Below are positions 14,837 through 24,538 of a stretch of DNA of 39,242 nucleotides, piece after piece. A model generated the notes under the pieces. That model was not told where the DNA came from, made no database searches, and saw only the letters and a list, made by a program, of their open reading frames with translations. Both the position numbers and the translations under genes were made by a program. The DNA is from a virus, in IMG/VR virus record IMGVR_UViG_3300001737_000092, positions 4,939 to 44,180 of that record; one strand, given 5' to 3'. Numbering within the stretch: position 1 is the first letter of the stretch; each line of letters starts with the position of its first letter.

Positions 14837-17170
14837 ATGAATAAAGAACTAATTGATTATTTTAATGGTGATGAATTGGCTGCTAAAGTGTGGATAAATA
14901 AGTATAAATGGGGAGATGAACGTCTCCCTGATGATTCTTATTTGAGATGTGCTAATGAATTTTGGAGAATTGAAGAAAAATATATTAGAGAAGAAAAAGA
15001 TTTTAAATTAATATATGGTAAAGATATTACTCCAATAACAAAAGAATGGATTCTTGATTCTTTTAAAAACAAAAAGATATGTTTAGCGGGTTCTGTATTT
15101 GCAAATCTTGGTAATAAAAACTATATCGGTTCATTATCAAATTGTTTTGTAATGGGTGAACCACATGATAGTTATTCTGGTATTATGGCTAAAGATGAAC
15201 AGTTAGTACAAGTAATGAAAAGAAGAGGTGGTGCTGGTTTATCTTTATCTAGTCTTAGACCCAAGAATACTAAAGTTAACAATGCCGCTAAAACCTCTAC
15301 AGGTGCTGTATCATTTGCTAATAGATATTCTAATAGTACAAATGAAGTTGCACAATCAGGAAGAAGAGGTGCCTTAATATTGACAATGGAAATGAGACAT
15401 CCAGATAGTCTTGAATTTATTAGTAGTAAACAAGATTTGACTAAATTAACTGGTGCTAATATATCAGTTGGTATAAGAAACGATTTTATGAAATCACTTG
15501 ATACTACTAATGAATATGATTTATGTTATCCTGTTGATGAAGTAAGTAGTGATACTTATTATAAAACTATTAAATCAAGTGAATATTGGGATAAACTTGT
15601 TGAGTGTGCTTGGAAAACAGGTGAACCTGGTATCTTATTTTTAGATCATCATTGGAATAATTCTCCTGATTCAATGTATCCTAAACATAGAGGTACAGCA
15701 ACTAATCCATGTGGTGAAATATTTATGTCAGAATATGATAGTTGTAGATTAATTCATCTTAATATTTTTGCATTTATAGTCAATCCATTTACATCAGAAG
15801 CATATTTTGATGATAAAGAATTCTATGAATATGCATATAAAATGCAAAGATTAGCAGATGATTTAATTGATCTTGAAATTGAAGCCATAAATAGAATTAT
15901 TAAACATATTGCTGATAATTATAATACTATCAATGATAGAGAATTAATTATGTGGCAAAGAATTAAAGCTAAAGCTTTAGGTGGAAGAAGAACAGGTAGT
16001 GGAAGTCTTGGATGGGCTGATGCTATAGCTGCTCTTGGTCATGAATATGGTAGCGAGGAATCTCTTAAAATAATTGATAATATTGCTAAATTAAAAGATG
16101 AAGCTGAATCAGATTCAACTATGAATATGGGATTTTCTAGAGAACCTTTTTCAGATTATAATTCTAATGTAGATGAAATGCTACGAAGAAATATTAGTTG
16201 GAATACTGTTGCTCCAACAGGTACTACAGCTATTATAGCACAAGTATCAGCAGGAATTGAACCGATTTTTGCATTATCTTATACTAGAAATGTTAAAGTA
16301 GAAAATGATAAAGATTATGATTTTGAAGATATTGTTGGTAATAAATTCAAAAAATATATTGTATATCATCCTACAGTAAAAACTTGGTTAGAATTAAATC
16401 CAGATAAAACAATTGAAGATTCTCCTTGGTATAACTGTACTGCGGATAAAATTGATTGGAAAACTAGAGTTGACATTCAAGCTATTATACAAAAATATAC
16501 AACTCATAGCATAAGTTCTACTATAAATTTACCTAAAAATACAACTAAACAAACTATATCTGACATTTATAAATATGCTTGGATAAAACAACTTAAAGGT
16601 TTAACTGTATATGTAGATGGTAGTAGAAGTGGTATTTTAGTTACAGACAATAATGCAAATAAAGAAAATGGTAATATTGGATATAACCTTAATGCGCCTA
16701 AAAGACCAAAAGAACTTGTAGCACATTTCTATCCTATTACGGTAAAAGGTAATAAATTTGGAGTTATTGTTGGTTTACTTGAAGGGAAACCTTATGAAAT
16801 ATTTTGTATGCCAGAACCACTTAGAGTAAAAGAATGTACTGGTACTATTACAAAAATATCAAAAGGTTCTTATACTTTTAAATCTAATAATATTGAAATT
16901 AGAAATCTTCATATTTCTGGTGAATTAGAAAGAGCAATTACAATTTTAACTTCTCAATTATTGAGACACGGAGTAGCAATTAAACATATTATTGCTGCTA
17001 TTGGAAAAGTTGGAATAAGTGTTGTTGATTTTAGTTCAGCAATTAAAAGGGTTTTAACTAAATATTTACCTAAAGATATAAAAATAGAATGTCCTGAATG
17101 TGGTCAACAAATGGTTTTTGAAAATGGATGTGCACATTGTAATTCATGTGGTTATTCTCGTTGTGAATAA
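14837..17170 (+). CDS. nrdJ: Class II (B12-dependent) ribonucleotide reductase
   Basis: A 777-residue NrdJ-type enzyme that reduces ribonucleotides with adenosylcobalamin and needs no oxygen or partner radical subunit. Visible are the first redox Cys (SNCFV near 105), RRGGAGLSLSSLRP, the active-site loop NPCGEI (about 289-294), NTVAPTGTTA and GIEPIFALSYTR, a TSCPD-like region near 640-740, and a C-terminal zinc ribbon with CPECG, CAHC and SCGYSRC (about 750-776). That C-terminal zinc ribbon is typical of the class II NrdJ type. No NrdB-like or glycyl-radical partner follows. Cofactor use suits an anaerobic, B12-rich gut niche. It lies between ThyX and dUTPase. Confidence 0.9.
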   Translation: MNKELIDYFNGDELAAKVWINKYKWGDERLPDDSYLRCANEFWRIEEKYIREEKDFKLIYGKDITPITKEWILDSFKNKKICLAGSVFANLGNKNYIGSLSNCFVMGEPHDSYSGIMAKDEQLVQVMKRRGGAGLSLSSLRPKNTKVNNAAKTSTGAVSFANRYSNSTNEVAQSGRRGALILTMEMRHPDSLEFISSKQDLTKLTGANISVGIRNDFMKSLDTTNEYDLCYPVDEVSSDTYYKTIKSSEYWDKLVECAWKTGEPGILFLDHHWNNSPDSMYPKHRGTATNPCGEIFMSEYDSCRLIHLNIFAFIVNPFTSEAYFDDKEFYEYAYKMQRLADDLIDLEIEAINRIIKHIADNYNTINDRELIMWQRIKAKALGGRRTGSGSLGWADAIAALGHEYGSEESLKIIDNIAKLKDEAESDSTMNMGFSREPFSDYNSNVDEMLRRNISWNTVAPTGTTAIIAQVSAGIEPIFALSYTRNVKVENDKDYDFEDIVGNKFKKYIVYHPTVKTWLELNPDKTIEDSPWYNCTADKIDWKTRVDIQAIIQKYTTHSISSTINLPKNTTKQTISDIYKYAWIKQLKGLTVYVDGSRSGILVTDNNANKENGNIGYNLNAPKRPKELVAHFYPITVKGNKFGVIVGLLEGKPYEIFCMPEPLRVKECTGTITKISKGSYTFKSNNIEIRNLHISGELERAITILTSQLLRHGVAIKHIIAAIGKVGISVVDFSSAIKRVLTKYLPKDIKIECPECGQQMVFENGCAHCNSCGYSRCE

Positions 17171-17187
17171 ATGTAAATAAATTTAAA

Positions 17188-17487
17188 ATGCCAACAGATA
17201 ATAAAGAAGTAGATATTATATTAAAACATATGTGTGAAATAATCAATGTTGATTATGATACAATTAATATAAAAGAAGAAGATTGGTATCTAAAACATTC
17301 TTGGACTCTTGAACAAGAAAAAAACTTTGTTAATTGGTTAGCTAATTATTTATATACAAACAAAGAAGCTAGATTAGCACTTTATAAAGTATCACATAAA
17401 TTTACTAAAACACAGTGTGAAAAAAAAGCAGGTTTCTTTGCATTTAATTATGGTTGGAAACTTTTAGATAAACAAATATGTAAATAA
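17188..17487 (+). CDS. Small protein of unknown function
   Basis: A 99-residue, mostly helical protein with a conserved-looking end (KKAGFFAFNYGWKLL) and a WTLEQEKNFVNWL helix. I have seen similar short proteins in phage genomes without a known role. It starts 17 bases after the reductase and is directly followed by the dUTPase start, so it belongs to the nucleotide-metabolism unit. Confidence 0.6.
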   Translation: MPTDNKEVDIILKHMCEIINVDYDTINIKEEDWYLKHSWTLEQEKNFVNWLANYLYTNKEARLALYKVSHKFTKTQCEKKAGFFAFNYGWKLLDKQICK

Positions 17488-18922
17488 ATGACTATAACAA
17501 TAGAAAGATTAAATACTGAGGTTTCTTCACCAAAATATGCTTTTGATACAGGTACAAGTGGTTTTGATTTATATCCATTTGATATATTAAAAATATATAA
17601 TGGTAGTCGTGAATTATCTTATGAAGAAATTCAATTGAGATATAATTTAATAGATAACACTGTAAAATTATGTTCAGCTGAAAGAGCATTGTTTTCTACT
17701 AAACAACATTTTAATATACCAAATGGTTATGAAATACAAATAAGACCTAAAAGTGGAGTTACACTTAAAACTGGTATAATTGTACAATTGGGTACTATTG
17801 ACTCTAAATAAAATTTGTTTATTTCTAAATAATTTGGTACATTTGATTCTTATTTAATTCTAAATCAAATGTATTATGTTTATATGTAAAAATTGTGGAA
17901 AAGAATTTGAAGAAAAATCTTTATTAAATTCAAGTAAGTTTTGTTGTTATAATTGTTATGAAACATATCAAAAATTTAATAAAGAATCAAATTGTGAATG
18001 TGTTGTATGTAAAAAGAAAATGTATTTAAAACCTTATAGATTAAAAAGATTAAAAAATGGAATTACTTGTTCTAAAGAATGCAATCGTATTTTTAGAAAA
18101 ACATATTGTTTAGGTGAAAAAAATCATCAATATGGTTTAAAAGGACATTTAAATTCATCATTTATTGATAAAAAAATTATTACTAATTATGGATATAATT
18201 TGATATATTTACCTGAACATCCTTTTTCTAATAAAAATGGTCGTTTTTGGGAACATAGATATATTATAGAACAATATTCTAATTATGATAGTAGTTATTT
18301 TGAAATAATAAATGGATATAAAGTTTTAAAAAAAGAATTTCACGTACATCATATTAATGAAAATAAATTAGATAATCGAATTGAAAATCTAACTATTTTT
18401 ACAAAATCACAACATCAAAAATTACATTCAAAACAAAATTCAATTATTAAAAATAAAGAGAATGGGAGAATAGTTGGAGTCGTTAAAAAGGATGAATTCA
18501 GGGAAAGTCTTGAAGAAGATAATCCTGAGCCAAGCATTGAGAATGAATTTATAAGTATCAATGAAGGTGCAGAGCATAGTAATTGAGGATATTCTACCAA
18601 TAATATTACCACGAGCGTCCTTCTTTATTATTTTATATAATAAATGATGATATATGCCGAACTATACATATAACTTAAAAATAAAAGTATAGAAGTAAAA
18701 GATAAAAAACTTTTACGATAACAAATGAACTATCAAGGAGATTGTTCTATTTCAGTACTTAATTCTAACAATGAAGATGCTTATATTCAAATTGATAAAG
18801 CATTAGCACAAGGTGTTGTTGTTAAAGTAGAACGAGCAACATTTAATACAACATTAGAGGAACAATTTTATGCAAACACGACTGAACGAGGTCATGGTGG
18901 GTTTGGCAGTACTAATAAGTAA
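17488..18922 (+). CDS. dut: dUTPase, split by a group I intron
   Basis: Exons 17488-17805 and 18728-18922 join to a 170-residue trimeric-type dUTPase. Motif 1 is DTGTSGFDLYP (about 20-30), motif 2 IRPKSG, motif 3 GTIDS-NYQGD is rebuilt exactly across the junction, and motif 5 is ERGHGGFGST near the C terminus. A shorter N-terminal insertion (KIYNGSRELSYEEIQL) is unusual compared with minimal dUTPases. The enzyme turns dUTP into dUMP, the substrate of the neighbouring ThyX. Unspliced mRNA would give 107 residues lacking motifs 4-5, so splicing decides activity. The start ATG follows the upstream stop with no gap. Confidence 0.93.
17806..18727 (+). ncRNA. Group I self-splicing intron, 922 nt, in the dUTPase gene
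   Basis: The internal guide sequence ATAGTTGGAGTC (18470-18481) is complementary to both exons: GGAGTC pairs with exon-1 end GACTCT (P1, with the U-G at the splice site), and ATAGTT pairs with exon-2 start AACTAT (P10, 6 bp perfect). The intron ends in G18727. Core elements follow: Q-like AATCCTGAGCCAAG near 18520, R-like GGTGCAGAGCATAG near 18566, and S-like GATATATGCC near 18648, with P7 GCATA/TATGC. The whole region between the 5' splice site and the guide, about 660 nt with most of the HNH gene, is the P1 loop. Pairings were found by hand. Confidence 0.93.
17876..18586 (+). CDS. Intron-encoded HNH homing endonuclease
   Basis: A 236-residue endonuclease. Two zinc-binding modules lead (CKNCGKEF with FCCYNCY; CVVCKKKM with CSKEC), then an HNH_3-like nuclease: EHRYIIEQ, HVHHINENKLDNRIENL and QHQKLHSKQ, which hold the catalytic His/Asn/His. 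It should cut intron-less dUTPase genes. The last 40 or so residues (from about GRIVGVVKKDE) are translated from the ribozyme's guide sequence and core, so they are probably shaped by RNA, not protein function. The stop TGA at 18584-18586 lies just past the R element. Confidence 0.92.
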   Translation: MFICKNCGKEFEEKSLLNSSKFCCYNCYETYQKFNKESNCECVVCKKKMYLKPYRLKRLKNGITCSKECNRIFRKTYCLGEKNHQYGLKGHLNSSFIDKKIITNYGYNLIYLPEHPFSNKNGRFWEHRYIIEQYSNYDSSYFEIINGYKVLKKEFHVHHINENKLDNRIENLTIFTKSQHQKLHSKQNSIIKNKENGRIVGVVKKDEFRESLEEDNPEPSIENEFISINEGAEHSN

Positions 18923-19577
18923 AATTTTTAGTTTTATTGGTAAAAATTTTCAAACAATAATTACAATAATTGGTATTTATTTGACAATTAATTTTGTACA
19001 ATCAGTTATAAAATCGTTTGAAAAACCTGTTTATACTCAAGAATTTGTAAATGCTTTACAAGATACATTGACTGTTGTAAAAAATAAAAACGGTGAATTA
19101 ATTACTTCAATTAATGTTTTAAGAGCTGATAATTATAAAGATGTATTATCTATTCAAACTAAAGATAAAGCTTTACTACGTCTTCAGAATGAATTAAAAC
19201 AAATTAAAAATAGTAATACTACAATAGCAACTGTTAATACTTCTATAAATAATATTCTTAATGTAGATAGTTCTAAAACTAAATTTCAATTTGAAGATAA
19301 ATGGACTTCACTTAAAGGTGAAACATATCCAAATCCTCATTTTAAACTTATAGTAATAAATGAACCTACAATTACGCAATATATCAAAGATAGTAAAATG
19401 GTTGCGGAATATAAAGACAATAATCCTTATACTACAGTTAAAGAATTAAAATCTTATTCTCCACTTCCCAAAGTAACTATTTTTGATAAAATTAAAATTG
19501 GTCCTAGTATTAGTTGGACACCTTTAAGTGGTGGTGGATTTCAACCTGGGATTTCTGTAATCTATTCAATATATTAA
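18870..19577 (+). CDS. Membrane-anchored coiled-coil protein, spanin-like
   Basis: Up to 235 residues. One or two hydrophobic N-terminal segments (VGLAVLISKIFSFIG and TIITIIGIYLTINFVQSVI) are followed by a periplasm-style coiled region (LRADNYKDVLSIQTKDK, LRLQNELKQIKN) and a strand-rich end, IGPSISWTPLSGGGF. This layout is like i-spanins or envelope-spanning lysis proteins of Bacteroidota phages, but there is no lipobox and no endolysin next door. The start may be ATG 18870 or ATG 18894; both overlap the dUTPase end (53 or 29 bases). Confidence 0.55.
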   Translation: MQTRLNEVMVGLAVLISKIFSFIGKNFQTIITIIGIYLTINFVQSVIKSFEKPVYTQEFVNALQDTLTVVKNKNGELITSINVLRADNYKDVLSIQTKDKALLRLQNELKQIKNSNTTIATVNTSINNILNVDSSKTKFQFEDKWTSLKGETYPNPHFKLIVINEPTITQYIKDSKMVAEYKDNNPYTTVKELKSYSPLPKVTIFDKIKIGPSISWTPLSGGGFQPGISVIYSIY

Positions 19578-19578
19578 T

Positions 19579-19776
19579 ATGAAAATTCCAGAAATTACTT
19601 TTAAAGGAAATGATATATTAGTATCAAGTTTTTTAAGAAGATATCTTGATAAAGCAAGAAGAGTTCCTGGTTATGAAAATCAAGTAAAATATATTGAGAG
19701 TATTTTACTTGAAATTCAAGAAGCATCTAGTAATGGTATGTTACCAGAAATTCCTTTAAAAAGAGAGGAGCCTTAA
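19579..19776 (+). CDS. Small protein of unknown function
   Basis: A 65-residue protein, last gene of the + strand unit, one base after the spanin-like gene. It has a strand-helix-helix look (ISFLRRYLDKARRV type segment, then KYIESILLEIQEA) and ends in basic residues. The terminator stem includes its final codons. No family recognised. Confidence 0.55.
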   Translation: MKIPEITFKGNDILVSSFLRRYLDKARRVPGYENQVKYIESILLEIQEASSNGMLPEIPLKREEP

Positions 19777-19801
19777 TTGGCTCCTTTCTTTTTATTTTTT
19801 T
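19761..19801. terminator. Terminator between convergent transcription units
   Basis: AAGAGAGGAGCC (19761-19772) pairs with GGCTCCTTTCTT (19779-19790), 12 bp with one G-U, loop TTAATT, then a T-rich tract on the + strand. Read on the - strand the hairpin is followed by a short T run too, so it probably stops both units. Confidence 0.9.
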
Positions 19802-22800
19802 TTACTCTTCATTTTTTAGTCTCTTTAATTCTTTATCTCCAGAAGTATTAGAAGGGAATATTTTATTCAACATTTTAGTTAATTCTTTTGGAGTTATATC
19901 TGGATAACGTTCTCTTATTATTCGACTAGCTATTGATCGGTTTTGCATTCTCCTTTTTCTAAGTATATTTTCTGAAGGCATTTTAAAACGTTCTATAGTT
20001 GGTGTACCCAAAGTTTGATTTGGATTATATTCTCTATGTGTTTCACCATAAATACCAAATCCACCATGTGTAAAATCTTTAAATGGAGTAGGCAACACAA
20101 CTTTATTAAAACTTCTAACTACTCTATGTTGACCTCTATAAGGACCATTTAAATAAATATCATCACCATTTATAAATTTACCTATATCACCAATTAATGT
20201 ACCTACATCATCTAATGTTCTTTTTACAGCACCTTCCATTACTAATTCATAAAATTCTTTGGGATTAGCATATAAAGATAAATCATTTATTACAGCTATT
20301 AATCTATTTGAAAGAAGATTATAAATTCTTCTCCTAGCACTATCTTTTTCATCATCAGGATCCCACAGTAAACCTTTAACAACCATTATTAATAATAATG
20401 CATAACTTTGAATAGCAATTTTTTGCATTATCTGAGTAAGATTTTGAGCATCGTTTTCTGTAAAACCCAAATTTTGATATTGTTCAATAGCATCTTGTTT
20501 TAAAATCATTTTACCAGAAATTAGGTTTGCTGGTAAACCAATCATTTTTTGTAGATATACTTTACCATGAACAACTAATTCTTGCAAAACTTTTAAATTT
20601 TGTATTTCACTGTTAGCATCTAAACTTTGTATACCAAATGACATTATACCACCTGCAATAGCTCCACCTATAGCACCTGGTAAAGCAGCTATACTTCCAC
20701 CAGTACTAAAACCAATTAATGCTCCTGTAATAGGTGTGGCAGAACGTAAAATACCTTTTTCATGCTTAATACCACCTTCAAGATTCATATGCTCTTCACC
20801 CCAATATTTATATATTGTCTCAGGTAACCAGCTTTTAAAAACCATAAATGCTCTACCACCACTACTTCTTCTATATAAAAGATTACCTAATGCACCATAA
20901 TCACCATGTACTTTTAAAGCAGATATAATTTTACCTTTTAGTAAGTCAAATTCTTTTCCTTTAGTTTTTTCCCAATTATTAATATTTTCATCAGTTCTAA
21001 ATTCTTCTTTTAACATACCATTTTCATCAAGTGCATCCCAAATATTAGAAGTAGTAATACTATCTTTGCCAACAATTTCATTGTCAATTAAGAAAGCACC
21101 CATTAATGGGGTTTGTATTGCTTCTTCAACAACTCTTCTTAATGCATAAGGTTTTATATATTTACCTAATTTAGTAAGAGAAAAATCTGTTGATAAACCA
21201 ATTTCTTGATATTCATTAGTTGCATCTTGAAAAACATCTAATCTATTCAAAAGAATTTTAAATTTTTTATGATTTTTAGGATTTCGATATAATGCTTCTG
21301 CTCTATAATATGATTCATGTTTAAAATATTTACCTGATGCAGCTAAAATTTCATTTGCAATTTTACCTTGTATATAGTTATTTGCTTCACTTTTAGGACT
21401 TAATCCTAATATTTTCAATCTAATTAATTCTATAAGTGTTTTTAAAATCTGATTAGCACTTATATTTCTACCAATATTTTTCAATTCTTCTTTTAAAAAA
21501 TTTTTATCTTCTTTAGAAACAGTATTAGATTTTAAAAGAGTTTCAATCTCATCAATTCTTTTTTTATCCTCTTTTGAATAAACTTTTGTTTGTAATACTT
21601 TACCTTTTTCTTTTGTATTATATAAGCCAAGAACTTTATTATTAAATTGATCTTCAAAAGCTTCTACAGCTTTAGTTCTTTCTTTACCATCAAGCGTTTT
21701 AACAGTTTTGTGTAAATCTTTTAAATGATTTAACATAGGTAATACTTCAGATCTACCATTATATTCAGCTGTTAATTTAGAAAAATAACCTAATGTTTTA
21801 GGTAAATTAAAAGAACTCATTTCAACAACTTCATTAATGACATAGTTTTTTATAATTCTGCCAACTGGTATATCTGAACTTTCTGAGCTAACAAACATTA
21901 CTCTTTTTATTTCATTAATATCATCTTTTACATTAAGCATAAATGCTAATTTTTCTAATACAATACCTGTAATATCTTCCACAGATAATGAAGTATCTTC
22001 ATCTATTGTTGTTATTGATAGAAAATTATTTATTTCAGAATTATCTTCATTAGATGAAGAAAAAAATTCTTTTTTAATATCATCAACAATTTCCATTGCT
22101 TTGATTTTAAACTTGCTCCTTATTAAATTTTTATTAGCATTAATAAAAGAATTATTTGCACTATAATCTGTTAAACCAGTTTTTTTACTTAAAGTAGATG
22201 TTTGTTGGTCACCAATTGCATATGTACTAATGCTTTCTTTTATATCAGAAACTAATTTGTTTCCCACACCCCATATACCAAGATCAACCATTGTTTCAGC
22301 ATAATTTTTATGATGCATTGGTAAAGAGTTAGCAATAAAATTATCATATACATTTTTAGGTAAACTATCACTCATATATTTAAATATCTTTTCAGCAGTA
22401 TTTCTGAAATTATATAATGAATCATGTTTTTCTATAATATCAAAATCTTTATCATAATAATTAGTATTTTCACCTTTACTATTTAATTTTTTAGGTATTA
22501 GATGATTGTAAGTAAAATTACCATAATACCCAATACTACTTGTTTTATTAAAATGGTTAATTGCAATTAATGGTGAATTTATAAAATTCCACATTTCTAA
22601 ATTAGATTTGTTTTTGTCAGATATATCATCAAAAATATTTATTCCTTCTTCATCTTTATATCTTTCTATTTTAGTATAATATTGAATTTTATATTCTTTT
22701 AACATTTCAATTTGTTGAGCAACTAATTCATCAAAATGTTTATCTGTTATATTAAAATCTTTAGCAGTAAAATTTTCTTTACTATCTATAACAATAAGTT

Positions 22801-24184
22801 TATTTAATTCTGTATCTGAATTAATAAAATCTCTTATCGCAGCTACCTTTGTAAAATCAAAAATATTAGTATTATTTTTATACCAACCAAGTAATCCTTC
22901 TTTATAAGTTTTAATTAAATCAGATTTATTAGATTTATCATTTTTATATGCTTTTCTGATTAATCCATTAAAATGTTTTTGAATATGATTTAATTCTTGA
23001 TTATAATGATGAGAATATCGTTGTATTAATTGAGTTGTAAAACCACCTGTTTCATTTTTTTGATAAAACAATTTATAAGAAGCACCTTTAATTACTCCAC
23101 CTAAACCATATGATTCTCCTAATTCAATAAGTGTTTTTTCAACAGCAGGTACTTGAGCCATTAATTCAAGATTTTGTTGTTGTTGTAATACAAGATGTTC
23201 ATTAATACTATTTCTTAAAAGATGTATAACTATTTCAGGAATTTTATTTTTATCAACTCTATTTGGACTTAAAGTATAAGCACTAAATAAATCAGTATCT
23301 GCAATTGCTTCAGTCAAACTTTCTATAGTAAATCCTTCAAAATCTTTTAAATTTTTAATAATATCTAATTCATTAATAATATTAATAACACTTTTATCAA
23401 GACTTAATTTAGCTCTAATATTAGCTGTTTTAGCTTCACTTACCCATCCTTCTAATTGTTTCAAAGAAATAGACGTACTTCCAGCATTATCTTTTAAAAT
23501 ATCATTTAGTTGTTCATGAGTAAACAAAGGATTATTCTGAAGATCTAAAATTCTCATATAAAATCTACTTATATCAAGTGCTTCTAACAAATTATCGTAA
23601 TTAAGATTACCAATAATTGTAGTATCAAGTAATGATTGCATTTTATCAAGATCTTTTTTGACATAATCTATTAAATCAATAGATTCTCTCACTTTTGTAA
23701 GATTATCAATCTCTTGTTCCATACTTAATTTATCAACACCATTACCATAAATTTCTTCAGCTAATTTTTGATGAACAATTTGTAATTTACCTTTTTCTAT
23801 AGGATCACTTGTTAATTTTATTTTTTTAGTTAAAACATTGAGTCTATTATGATAATATTTCAAAATATTTTTTCTAAATTCTATATAATCTTTTGGATAA
23901 TATTTATCTTCTCCAATAAAATCTTCTTCATTATTAATTACAACTTCAGGTTCATTAGGAATATCTTCTAGTGGATTATTTTCAAAAATAGATGAAGCAA
24001 ATTCTTTAGGTTTATCTATTTCAATATTACTAACAGTTATATCTTCTATTGATGGCCATTTATTAGTATTATTAGCATCTTGCCAATCACCAATTCTAGC
24101 AGCTATAATTATAGGATTAAGATTTAATTGTTTAGCTAATTCTTGTACATCAGCATGATTTATATTTATACATTTATTTTTCAT
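19802..24184 (-). CDS. Giant virion-type protein (1460 residues) with hydrophobic C-terminal segments
   Basis: A large, mostly helical protein, last gene of the minus-strand block. The first 1100 residues are charged helices without recognised enzyme motifs. Around residues 1145-1185 there is a Gly/Ala-rich hydrophobic stretch (ITGALIGFSTGG, LPGAIGGAIAGGIMSFG) and near 1250-1272 a second one (IQSYALLLIMVVKGLLW); both could enter membranes. The end (FKDFTHGGFGIYGETHREY, then a basic tail RKRRMQNRS) resembles the C termini of giant crAss-like cargo proteins as I recall them. It may be ejected with the genome and help form a channel. The ATG overlaps the upstream stop by one base (TAATG). Function is inferred from position and size. 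Confidence 0.6.
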   Translation of the reverse strand: MKNKCININHADVQELAKQLNLNPIIIAARIGDWQDANNTNKWPSIEDITVSNIEIDKPKEFASSIFENNPLEDIPNEPEVVINNEEDFIGEDKYYPKDYIEFRKNILKYYHNRLNVLTKKIKLTSDPIEKGKLQIVHQKLAEEIYGNGVDKLSMEQEIDNLTKVRESIDLIDYVKKDLDKMQSLLDTTIIGNLNYDNLLEALDISRFYMRILDLQNNPLFTHEQLNDILKDNAGSTSISLKQLEGWVSEAKTANIRAKLSLDKSVINIINELDIIKNLKDFEGFTIESLTEAIADTDLFSAYTLSPNRVDKNKIPEIVIHLLRNSINEHLVLQQQQNLELMAQVPAVEKTLIELGESYGLGGVIKGASYKLFYQKNETGGFTTQLIQRYSHHYNQELNHIQKHFNGLIRKAYKNDKSNKSDLIKTYKEGLLGWYKNNTNIFDFTKVAAIRDFINSDTELNKLIVIDSKENFTAKDFNITDKHFDELVAQQIEMLKEYKIQYYTKIERYKDEEGINIFDDISDKNKSNLEMWNFINSPLIAINHFNKTSSIGYYGNFTYNHLIPKKLNSKGENTNYYDKDFDIIEKHDSLYNFRNTAEKIFKYMSDSLPKNVYDNFIANSLPMHHKNYAETMVDLGIWGVGNKLVSDIKESISTYAIGDQQTSTLSKKTGLTDYSANNSFINANKNLIRSKFKIKAMEIVDDIKKEFFSSSNEDNSEINNFLSITTIDEDTSLSVEDITGIVLEKLAFMLNVKDDINEIKRVMFVSSESSDIPVGRIIKNYVINEVVEMSSFNLPKTLGYFSKLTAEYNGRSEVLPMLNHLKDLHKTVKTLDGKERTKAVEAFEDQFNNKVLGLYNTKEKGKVLQTKVYSKEDKKRIDEIETLLKSNTVSKEDKNFLKEELKNIGRNISANQILKTLIELIRLKILGLSPKSEANNYIQGKIANEILAASGKYFKHESYYRAEALYRNPKNHKKFKILLNRLDVFQDATNEYQEIGLSTDFSLTKLGKYIKPYALRRVVEEAIQTPLMGAFLIDNEIVGKDSITTSNIWDALDENGMLKEEFRTDENINNWEKTKGKEFDLLKGKIISALKVHGDYGALGNLLYRRSSGGRAFMVFKSWLPETIYKYWGEEHMNLEGGIKHEKGILRSATPITGALIGFSTGGSIAALPGAIGGAIAGGIMSFGIQSLDANSEIQNLKVLQELVVHGKVYLQKMIGLPANLISGKMILKQDAIEQYQNLGFTENDAQNLTQIMQKIAIQSYALLLIMVVKGLLWDPDDEKDSARRRIYNLLSNRLIAVINDLSLYANPKEFYELVMEGAVKRTLDDVGTLIGDIGKFINGDDIYLNGPYRGQHRVVRSFNKVVLPTPFKDFTHGGFGIYGETHREYNPNQTLGTPTIERFKMPSENILRKRRMQNRSIASRIIRERYPDITPKELTKMLNKIFPSNTSGDKELKRLKNEE

Positions 24185-24537
24185 TAATGACTTAAGAATT
24201 TGAGTTTATAACAAGTAGTATTTATTAATTCAAGTACATCATCTACAATTGCTTGTAAATATCCATCTTTATATGTGAGTCTATGTTCAGTATATTCTTC
24301 AGATAAATTTTGAAGATATTTGAGTGGATCTAAACCTTCACTAAAAGATATACTATATCCTTTTAATAAACCATATTTACCTTGATATGATTCAATAAAT
24401 CTATCAGCTAGATCTTCTACACCTTCATAAAATTCTTGTAAAATTATATGAATAGAATGTTTTGATGTTTGTAAATGTGCTACATGCATATCAGTTCTTG
24501 CTGTTAATAAAGATGATACAAATTCTATTGTTTTCAT
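24184..24537 (-). CDS. DUF5856-like ferritin-fold small protein
   Basis: A 117-residue helical protein. The block HVAHLQTSKHSIHIIL, EFYEGVEDLADRFIESYQGKYG matches DUF5856, a Dps/ferritin-like phage family I recall. His and Glu residues suitable for metal binding are present, but I cannot show that a ferroxidase site is complete. It is the only small gene between giant virion proteins, one base after the 882-residue gene and coupled to the 1460-residue gene. Its placement suggests a virion or host-takeover role. Confidence 0.65.
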   Translation of the reverse strand: MKTIEFVSSLLTARTDMHVAHLQTSKHSIHIILQEFYEGVEDLADRFIESYQGKYGLLKGYSISFSEGLDPLKYLQNLSEEYTEHRLTYKDGYLQAIVDDVLELINTTCYKLKFLSH

Positions 24538-24538
24538 G

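Noticed and set aside
18725-18922. A stand-alone small gene with ATG at 18725
   Set aside because: The ATG ends with the intron's last G; the codons from 18728 are dUTPase motifs 3-5.
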